NCBI GenBank assembly: GCA_964495595.1
Contig: CAZBWH010000027.1
Span: 1-36,075 of the forward strand
DNA from: CALMFQ01 sp964495595
GTDB taxonomy: Bacteria > Pseudomonadota > Gammaproteobacteria > Burkholderiales > SCOH01
Direction: 5' to 3'
Length of the DNA stretch: 36,075 nucleotides
The notes beneath the pieces were generated by a model. The model worked only from the letters and a program-made list of their open reading frames with translations. It did not search any database and was not told the DNA's origin. The translations under genes were made by a program, and so were the position numbers. Below, piece after piece: positions 30,558 through 36,075 of the stretch (positions are counted from its first letter, which is position 1; each line of letters opens with the position of its first letter).

Positions 30558-31934
30558 TCAGGTGGCCGATGCAAGGCAGGATAGCAATTGGCCGTGGACG
30601 CCGCCAAACCCGCCATTGCTCATCACCAGCACATGATCCCCCGGGCGGGCCACGCGGCAGATCGCAGCAACCAGATCGTCCAGCCCTTCAAACACACTCG
30701 CCTTGTCGCCCAGCGGTGCCAACGCCGCCGCCACATCCCAGCCCAGATTGCCGGCAAAGCAGAATACCGCATCGGCATCCTGCAGGCTGTCGGGCAACTG
30801 CTGCTTCATCGTACCCAGCTTCATGGTATTAGAACGAGGTTCCAGCACCGCCAGAATCCGCGCCTGGCCGACCTTGCGCCGCAGCCCGTCCAACGTGGTC
30901 TGGATGGCGGTGGGGTGATGGGCAAAATCGTCGTACACGGTAATGCCATTTGCCACGCCACGCACTTCCATCCGGCGTTTGACATTGCGAAACCCGGCCA
31001 GCGCGGCCAGGCTGGTGTCAATGGCCACACCGGCGTGCCGCGCCGCAGCGATGGCAGCCAGCGCATTCAGCTGATTGTGGGTACCGATCAGCTCCCAGCG
31101 CAGCCGGCCTTGCAGCCGGCCATCGAACAGCACTTCGCAACCATCGTCGAACTGCGCGCCGATCTGCCAGCCCTTGTCACCGCCGAACCGTTCCACCGCC
31201 GTCCAGCATCCACGTTGCAGCACGCGATCCATGCTCGACTCCCGGCCATTGGCGACGATCAGCCCCTCGCCCGGCACGGTGCGCACCAGATGGTGAAACT
31301 GGGTTTCGATCGCAGCCAGATCGGGAAAAATATCGGCGTGGTCGAATTCCAGATTATTCAGGATCGCCGTACGCGGATGGTAATGGACAAATTTGGAACG
31401 CTTGTCGAAAAATGCCGTGTCGTATTCATCTGCCTCGATGACAAAAAACGGGCTGACACCGCCTGGCTCCTGGCGCGGTGCGCCGGGCAGGCGGGCCGAC
31501 AGGCCAAAATTCTGCGGAATACCGCCGATCAGGAATCCGGGCGCCAGCCCGGCATACTCCAGAATCCAGGCCAGCATGGACGAGGTCGTCGTCTTGCCGT
31601 GTGTGCCGGCCGCCGCCAGCACCCATTTGTCGCGCAACACCTGCTCTGCCAGCCATTGCGGGCCGGAAATATAAGACAAGCCACGATTGAGGATCGCCTC
31701 CATCAGCGGATTACCACGGGTGACAACATTGCCGATAACAAAGACATCAGGCCGCAGCGCCAGCTGCTCGACGTCGAAGCCCTGGATCAGCTCGATCCCC
31801 TGTGTTTCGAGCTGAGTGCTCATCGGGGGATAGACGTTGGCATCGCAACCGGTCACCCGGAAACCTGCCTGTTTGGCGATGACGGCGATGCCGCCCATGA
31901 ACGTACCGCAGATACCAAGAATATGAATATGCAT
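30558..31934 (-). CDS. mpl: UDP-N-acetylmuramate:L-alanyl-gamma-D-glutamyl-meso-diaminopimelate ligase Mpl
   Basis: A 458-residue Mur-ligase-family enzyme that attaches recycled murein tripeptide directly to UDP-MurNAc. The ATG at 31934 gives MHIHILGICGTFMGGIAVIAKQAGF, the Mpl form of the Mur N-terminal motif. The ATP-binding loop is AAAGTHGKTTTSSM (about residues 108-121), followed by FFVIEADEYDTAFFDKRSKFVHYHPRTAILNNLEFDHADIF, and YDDFAHHPTAIQTTL in the C-terminal domain; RSNTMKLG matches Mpl and not MurC. It is first in a minus-strand run with two phzF genes and sbcB, 81 bases ahead of the first phzF. AmgK/MurU supply UDP-MurNAc, Mpl's co-substrate. Confidence 0.96.
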   Translation of the reverse strand: MHIHILGICGTFMGGIAVIAKQAGFRVTGCDANVYPPMSTQLETQGIELIQGFDVEQLALRPDVFVIGNVVTRGNPLMEAILNRGLSYISGPQWLAEQVLRDKWVLAAAGTHGKTTTSSMLAWILEYAGLAPGFLIGGIPQNFGLSARLPGAPRQEPGGVSPFFVIEADEYDTAFFDKRSKFVHYHPRTAILNNLEFDHADIFPDLAAIETQFHHLVRTVPGEGLIVANGRESSMDRVLQRGCWTAVERFGGDKGWQIGAQFDDGCEVLFDGRLQGRLRWELIGTHNQLNALAAIAAARHAGVAIDTSLAALAGFRNVKRRMEVRGVANGITVYDDFAHHPTAIQTTLDGLRRKVGQARILAVLEPRSNTMKLGTMKQQLPDSLQDADAVFCFAGNLGWDVAAALAPLGDKASVFEGLDDLVAAICRVARPGDHVLVMSNGGFGGVHGQLLSCLASAT

Positions 31935-32127
31935 GACAAAATCGGCAAAGAAGAAGGCGCCATCGAGATGGACAGACGCAGGAAACAATCGGGCGGCGCA
32001 CCGCAGCGTCCGGCAATTATGCGGCAAACCCTGCAATGCACAACTACAATAGCAACACTGGCGCCCGATTGCCACGCAAGCCGCGCCTGTTGCGACGCAG
32101 CCCCCAATCAGCCCTACAGGTTACACC

Positions 32128-33069
32128 ATGCCAGCCGATCTTTCTCCCGCCGACCTTGCCCGTATCGCACTCAAGCAGATCGCCGCTGCCGGCCTGCCCC
32201 CGACACCGGAACAATTCGCCCGCCATTACCATGCCGCTGCCGGAACCCCCAACCCGGCAGACACGCCCCAGGCCGCTACCCGGCAAATGGTCGAGGCGGT
32301 TCGCGACACGGTCACTGCCGCAGCCGCAACCACAGCCAGCCTGGCGGAATTGATCCAGGACAGCAACCATGACATGCAGCGCTCGCTGGATTCGCTGGAG
32401 AAGGCAGGTGCGGCTGCCGAGGTCAGCGAATCCATCGTGCAGATCCTGCGCACTGCGGGGCATTTGCACGACAACATGACCGAATCGGGCTCGCAGCTCG
32501 ACCGGCTGGCGATTGCCCTGCGCGACATGCGCGACGAAATGGCAGCAACCCGCCGCCTGCATGAGCACGACCAGCTTACCGGCGCCAAAAGCCGGCAAGG
32601 CATGGACGATCTGCTGGCAAGAGAAGTCAGCCGGGCCTGCAGTTACGGCAACCGGTTGGCAATTGCCCTGCTGGAGCTGGACAACATTGGTCAACTGGGG
32701 CAGCAGGATGGTGCGGCGCTGGTTGAGCGGGTACTGATCCACATCGCCAATCTGGCCAAGGCCGTACTCCGGCAAAACGATTACCTGGTGCGCTACAGCA
32801 ATGAAGAATTTCTGCTGGTGCTGCCAGACACCGACCTCACCGGCTGCCGCCATCTGGTCGATCGGCTGCGGCAGGTTTTGCGCAAGAATCCGATGGTATT
32901 CCAGAGCCGGGCCATTGAGGTAACGCTCTCCGCAGGCATAGCCCAGTTACTGGCTGATGAGCCGGCCGCTGCGCTGGTGTTGCGTGCAGACCAGGCGCTG
33001 CATGCAGCACAGGCCAGCGGGCAGAACCAGACGGCCAGCGCACAATCGACCAGCCTGCTTGGTGAGTAG
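32128..33069 (+). CDS. GGDEF domain protein with altered signature (SNEEF)
   Basis: A 313-residue soluble protein. Residues 1-145 are Ala-rich helices (probable coiled coil, with no membrane segment) resembling the N-terminal region of other betaproteobacterial GGDEF proteins. A GGDEF domain begins at HDQLTGAKSR (about 147). The catalytic turn GG(D/E)EF is S224-N-E-E-F228, and the first metal motif reads LELDNIGQ where DxDxF is usual. The replaced glycines normally shape the GTP loop, so cyclic-di-GMP synthesis is doubtful; it may be an inactive sensor. There is no RxxD inhibitory site at the usual place and no EAL domain. It is transcribed divergently from mpl. Confidence 0.85.
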   Translation: MPADLSPADLARIALKQIAAAGLPPTPEQFARHYHAAAGTPNPADTPQAATRQMVEAVRDTVTAAAATTASLAELIQDSNHDMQRSLDSLEKAGAAAEVSESIVQILRTAGHLHDNMTESGSQLDRLAIALRDMRDEMAATRRLHEHDQLTGAKSRQGMDDLLAREVSRACSYGNRLAIALLELDNIGQLGQQDGAALVERVLIHIANLAKAVLRQNDYLVRYSNEEFLLVLPDTDLTGCRHLVDRLRQVLRKNPMVFQSRAIEVTLSAGIAQLLADEPAAALVLRADQALHAAQASGQNQTASAQSTSLLGE

Positions 33070-33088
33070 TCCGGGCACACCTCTGCCC

Positions 33089-33120
33089 GCACAAAAACAA
33101 AGGGCAGCCCAGGCTGCCCT
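33089..33120 (-). terminator. Terminator of the acyl-CoA-binding protein/pyrimidine transcript
   Basis: AGGGCAGCC (33101-33109) and GGCTGCCCT (33112-33120) form a 9-bp stem with a 2-base spacer (a larger loop in practice). On the minus strand it runs into TTTGTTTTTGT, a good termination tract. Confidence 0.82.
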
Positions 33121-33142
33121 GCAGGTGGCACTACCGAACGGA

Positions 33143-33403
33143 TTAACGTCCCAGCAGCTTGTTGACCACATCAATGTAGCCCTGCATCGCATCTTCGCTG
33201 GATTTGCCTTTCAGCTCGGCCCAAGCGTCGTACTTGGCGCGGTTGACGAAATCCATCATGCCGGGGCGACTGCCGGTGACATCCCCTTCACTGCCCTGCT
33301 TGAACAGCGAGTACAGCTTCAGCATGGTCTGGTTATCAGGGCGCTCGGACAGGGATTTGACATCGATTTGCGCTTGCGCGAATTGGGCTTTCAGATCGGA
33401 CAT
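33143..33403 (-). CDS. Acyl-CoA-binding protein
   Basis: An 86-residue four-helix acyl-CoA-binding protein (ACBP) that buffers long-chain acyl-CoA in the cytoplasm. The ATG at 33403 has GAGGAAA upstream. Family marks are DNQTMLKLYSLFKQGSEGDV, RPGMMDFVNRAKYDAWAELKGKSSEDAMQGYIDVVNKLL, including the conserved KYDAW with the aromatic and lysine CoA contacts. Length matches eukaryotic ACBP (86-92). It lies 26 bases behind the pyrC' stop and is followed by a terminator, so it is probably the last gene of the pyrimidine transcript although its job is in lipid metabolism. Confidence 0.95.
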   Translation of the reverse strand: MSDLKAQFAQAQIDVKSLSERPDNQTMLKLYSLFKQGSEGDVTGSRPGMMDFVNRAKYDAWAELKGKSSEDAMQGYIDVVNKLLGR

Positions 33404-33429
33404 GACAGTTTCCTCAAACAACGTATGAA

Positions 33430-34731
33430 TTATCTGGCTGGTTGAGTCACGGTCTGGCCGGCAAGAAAAACCGGCTGGCCGTTCACCAGCGTGTGGTGCA
33501 CTTTACCACGCATTTGCATTCCGGCAAACGGAGTGTTCTTGCCCTGGCTCTTGAGCTGCCGGGGCTCGACCCGCCATTCGGCGTCGGGGTCGAACACGCA
33601 CAGATCGGCCGGTGCGCCCACATCCAACCGGCCGGCGGCAATGCCTAGAATCCGGGCCGCATCGCTGGTGATTTTCTGCAACGCTGCCGGCAAGGGCTGC
33701 CCTGCTTCATCGGCCCATTTCAGGGTCAGAGGCAATAGCAGCTCCAAGCCCGTCGCGCCAGGCTCGGATTCGGCAAACGGCAGCAGCTTGCCGTCGTCGT
33801 CGACCGGGGTGTGATCGGAACAGATGGCGTCGATGGTGCCATCCAGCAGCGCGGCACGGATCGCGTCACGGTCCCGGTGGCTGCGCAACGGTGGAATCAT
33901 GTGGTAATGCGAATCGAAATAGCCGATATCGAGATCGGTGAGATGAATGTGGTTGATCGCCACATCGCACGACACCGGCAGGCCCTGCTGCTTGGCGGCG
34001 CGAATCATCTCCAGGCCGGAGGCCGACGACATGCGGCAGAAATGCACACGCGCCCCGGTGGCCTTGACCAGCAGCAACATGGTCGACAGGGCCACCGTTT
34101 CGGCGATGACCGGGATTCCCGCCAGACCCATCCGGGTGGCGACTTCACCATCATGCGCCACTCCGCCTGCCACCAACCCGTGATCACGCGGGCGCAACCA
34201 GACCGGAAAGCCAAAGGTGGCTGCGTACTGCAAGGCCCGGAACAGGGCCAGATTGTCCTCGAACGGCATGTCGGCCTGAGAGAAAGCCATGCATCCGGCG
34301 TCGAACAATTCGGCCATTTCAGTCAGCCTGCGCCCCTGCAACTGCTGGGTCAGCGCACCAACTGGATAGACATTGGCCTGATGCAGCTGGCGGGCGCGAT
34401 GCTTGAGCATCTCCACCAGCCCCGGCTCGTCCAGTGGCGGATCGGTGTCCGGCGGGCACGCCAGACTGGTCACGCCACCGGCCACAGCGGCCTCCATTTC
34501 TGATTCCAGCGTGGCCTTGTATTCGAAGCCGGGTTCACGCAAACGGGCGGCCAGGTCAACCAGCCCCGGCACCACCACCAATCCGCTGGCGTCGAGCGTC
34601 TGCTCGCTAACAAAGCCGGCCGGCGCGGCGCCGATGGCTACGATCCGTTCATTGGCAACAAACAGATCCGCCACCTGATCCAGGCCGCTGGCCGGGTCGA
34701 TCAGACGGCCATTCTTGATTTCGATATTCAT
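33430..34731 (-). CDS. pyrC': Dihydroorotase-like PyrC' lacking the HxH zinc motif
   Basis: A 433-residue class I dihydroorotase homologue. The ATG at 34731 has GGAGAGGG upstream. In active enzymes the first strand ends DxHxHxREPG with two zinc-ligand histidines; here it reads D59-L-A-A-R-L-R-E-P-G68, so both are gone (A61, R63). Other blocks remain (ICSDHTPVD, VAINHIHLTDLDIGYF, ATGLELLLPLTLKW). In Pseudomonas, an inactive PyrC' binds PyrB and is needed to assemble aspartate transcarbamoylase. The pyrB gene is 18 bases upstream here, so the same role is likely. The true dihydroorotase should be elsewhere in the genome. Confidence 0.9.
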   Translation of the reverse strand: MNIEIKNGRLIDPASGLDQVADLFVANERIVAIGAAPAGFVSEQTLDASGLVVVPGLVDLAARLREPGFEYKATLESEMEAAVAGGVTSLACPPDTDPPLDEPGLVEMLKHRARQLHQANVYPVGALTQQLQGRRLTEMAELFDAGCMAFSQADMPFEDNLALFRALQYAATFGFPVWLRPRDHGLVAGGVAHDGEVATRMGLAGIPVIAETVALSTMLLLVKATGARVHFCRMSSASGLEMIRAAKQQGLPVSCDVAINHIHLTDLDIGYFDSHYHMIPPLRSHRDRDAIRAALLDGTIDAICSDHTPVDDDGKLLPFAESEPGATGLELLLPLTLKWADEAGQPLPAALQKITSDAARILGIAAGRLDVGAPADLCVFDPDAEWRVEPRQLKSQGKNTPFAGMQMRGKVHHTLVNGQPVFLAGQTVTQPAR

Positions 34732-34749
34732 CTCTACCCTCTCCAAGCC

Positions 34750-35706
34750 TTAGCGATTGCCCGCCAGAATGGCCATCACGGCCATTCGCACGGCAATACC
34801 GAATGTCACCTGCGGCAGAATCACCGACTGCGCACCGTCGGCCACGGCGGAGTCGATTTCCACCCCGCGGTTCATCGGGCCGGGGTGCATTACGATTGCA
34901 TCCGGTCTGGCGTGCGCCAGCTTGTCCAGCGTCAGGCCATAATACTTGAAGAACTCCTGCGCCGACGGCAGCAGTGCGCCGTTCATGCGTTCATTCTGCA
35001 ACCGCAGCATAATGACCACGTCGACATCCTGCAGCCCCTGATTCATGTCGTGGAACACCTGCACCCCCAGCTTTTCGACACTGGTCGGCATCAGGGTTTT
35101 CGGCCCGATCACCCGAACTTCCGGCACGCCCAGCGTGGTCAGGGCATGAATCTGCGACCTGGCCACCCGCGAATGCAGGATGTCACCAACAATGGCCACC
35201 CGCAGATTGGTGAAGTCCCGCTTGTAATGGCGGATGGTGTACATGTCGAGCAAGGCCTGGGTGGGGTGGGCGTGGCGCCCGTCACCGGCGTTGATGACAT
35301 GCACGTCAGGAGCGACATGCTGTGCGATCAGGAATGGCGCGCCGCTCTGGGCGTGGCGCACCACAAACATGTCGGCATGCATCGCCTCCAGGTTGTGAAT
35401 GGTGTCGAGCAGGGTTTCGCCCTTGCTGGTGGAAGATGCGCCAATATTCAGGTTGACCACATCCGCCGACAGCCGCTTGGCGGCGATTTCGAAAGTGGTG
35501 CGGGTGCGGGTGGAATTCTCGAAAAACAGGTTGAATACCGATTTGCCGGTCAGGATCGGTAATTTCTTCACATCGTGATCCGACATCGAGACAAAGCTTT
35601 CGGCCTTGTCGAGAATCTGGGTCAGGATCGGCTGCGGCAGGCCTTCGACTGTCAGCAGATGCTGCAGCTCGCCATGCTGATTGAGTTGCGGGTGATGAAG
35701 CGCCAT
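34750..35706 (-). CDS. pyrB: Aspartate carbamoyltransferase catalytic subunit
   Basis: A 318-residue enzyme making N-carbamoyl-aspartate from carbamoyl phosphate and aspartate, the committed step of pyrimidine synthesis. The ATG at 35706 is preferred to a TTG five codons earlier. Motifs are FFENSTRTRTTFEIAAKRL (carbamoyl-phosphate site), SSTSKGETLLDT, GDGRHAHPTQALLDM, and the C-terminal MHPGPMNRGVEI. It overlaps no neighbour: 18 bases to pyrC' downstream and 18 from ruvX upstream. No pyrI (regulatory subunit) or pyrR is visible, which fits the PyrB/PyrC' complex type of enzyme. Confidence 0.97.
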   Translation of the reverse strand: MALHHPQLNQHGELQHLLTVEGLPQPILTQILDKAESFVSMSDHDVKKLPILTGKSVFNLFFENSTRTRTTFEIAAKRLSADVVNLNIGASSTSKGETLLDTIHNLEAMHADMFVVRHAQSGAPFLIAQHVAPDVHVINAGDGRHAHPTQALLDMYTIRHYKRDFTNLRVAIVGDILHSRVARSQIHALTTLGVPEVRVIGPKTLMPTSVEKLGVQVFHDMNQGLQDVDVVIMLRLQNERMNGALLPSAQEFFKYYGLTLDKLAHARPDAIVMHPGPMNRGVEIDSAVADGAQSVILPQVTFGIAVRMAVMAILAGNR

Positions 35707-35724
35707 CGTGGTTTCCAGCAAGGG

Positions 35725-36075
35725 TTAGACAGGATATTCACCCGGCGCATCGTGCGGAATGCTCTGTGCCGGATAATCGAAGAATTGTTGCAGAATCTGC
35801 TGGGCAGCGACCTGATCCAGCGCCGGCTTGCGCTTTCTGGCGCGTAGGCCGGTTTCGGCCAGCATGCTGTCTGCCAGCGCCGAACTCAGGCGCTCGTCAA
35901 CCAGCCGCACCGGCAGACCAAACCGGCCATGCAGCCGGTTGGCAAATTTGCGCGCCAGCCGGGTCATGTCGTGGCCAGAGCCATCCAGATGCACTGGCAA
36001 CCCCACCAGCAGCAATACCGGTTCCCATTCGCGCAGCAATGAAGCCACCGCACCGAAGCGGTCATCGTTGGATTC
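35725..36075 (-). CDS. ruvX: Putative pre-16S rRNA nuclease RuvX/YqgF, 5' end outside the window
   Basis: The last 116 residues of a YqgF/RuvX RNase H-fold protein implicated in processing the 5' end of 16S rRNA (also called a putative Holliday-junction resolvase). Visible blocks are VLLLVGLPVHLDGSGHDMTRLARKFANRL, LPVRLVDERLSSALAD with a catalytic acidic region, and RKPALDQVAAQQILQQFFD. The frame runs open to base 36075, so the start with its first catalytic Asp is missing. It is directly upstream of pyrB, a common arrangement (often with pyrR between, absent here). Confidence 0.94.
   Translation of the reverse strand, partial: ESNDDRFGAVASLLREWEPVLLLVGLPVHLDGSGHDMTRLARKFANRLHGRFGLPVRLVDERLSSALADSMLAETGLRARKRKPALDQVAAQQILQQFFDYPAQSIPHDAPGEYPV

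Noticed and set aside
1..36075. Neisseria-type DNA uptake sequences, CRISPR arrays, tRNA genes and insertion sequences
   Set aside because: I saw no recurrent GCCGTCTGAA-like 10-12-mer, no regularly spaced repeats, no tRNA-like sequence in the intergenic gaps and no transposase-like reading frame.

Overview
The window is a dense piece of chromosome from a GC-rich (about 60 %) Gram-negative bacterium. Gene families and order (ruvX-pyrB-inactive pyrC, murU-ruvC, lptD-surA-pdxA-rsmA with divergent amgK, a MaoC/phosphate-acyltransferase fusion, a small acyl-CoA-binding protein) suggest a betaproteobacterium, perhaps of the Neisseriales/Chromobacteriaceae type. That placement is inference from family resemblance. 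No tRNA, rRNA, CRISPR array or insertion sequence is visible. Two parS-like ParB sites (18612-18627 and 30488-30501) suggest the window lies in the origin-proximal part of the chromosome.

Layout. 1-1656 is the 3' part of ilvD. 1844-3461 is the first of three envelope modules, each pairing an outer-membrane porin-like barrel with a half-size PstS-like periplasmic protein; its porin is interrupted by a 10-N assembly gap. 3541-4534 holds a DUF456 membrane protein and a YciA-type acyl-CoA thioesterase. 4781-9349 (minus) is a four-gene overlapping operon: TonB-dependent receptor, BNR-repeat protein with cysteine motifs, TlpA-like redoxin, TonB. A 404-bp regulatory region full of dyads, including a perfect FNR/ANR box, separates it from an acyl-CoA dehydrogenase (9754-11553), which converges on the MaoC-Pta fusion gene.

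13295-18583 (minus) is rsmA-pdxA-surA-lptD. Divergent amgK, murU and ruvC (18777-21125) give cell-wall sugar recycling plus a Holliday-junction resolvase; a 105-bp element with perfect 32-bp inverted arms sits between amgK and murU. 21273-27222 holds porin/PstS-like modules 2 and 3 with an orphan membrane histidine kinase between them. 27342-31934 (minus) is mpl, two tandem PhzF-family genes (one lacking the expected active-site residues) and sbcB. A divergent GGDEF protein with an altered signature follows, then an acyl-CoA-binding protein and a pyrimidine operon ruvX-pyrB-pyrC' in which the dihydroorotase homologue lacks the HxH zinc motif.

How the genes fit together. AmgK, MurU and Mpl are all peptidoglycan-recycling enzymes. 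SurA and LptD share an outer-membrane biogenesis operon. The receptor operon encodes its own TonB and a thiol protein and probably handles a metal or metal complex. The most unusual content is the set of three porin/half-PstS modules around an orphan sensor kinase. No phosphate permease, ATPase or PhoU is present, so these proteins probably do not form a classical Pst importer; an envelope sensing or scavenging system is a reasonable hypothesis.
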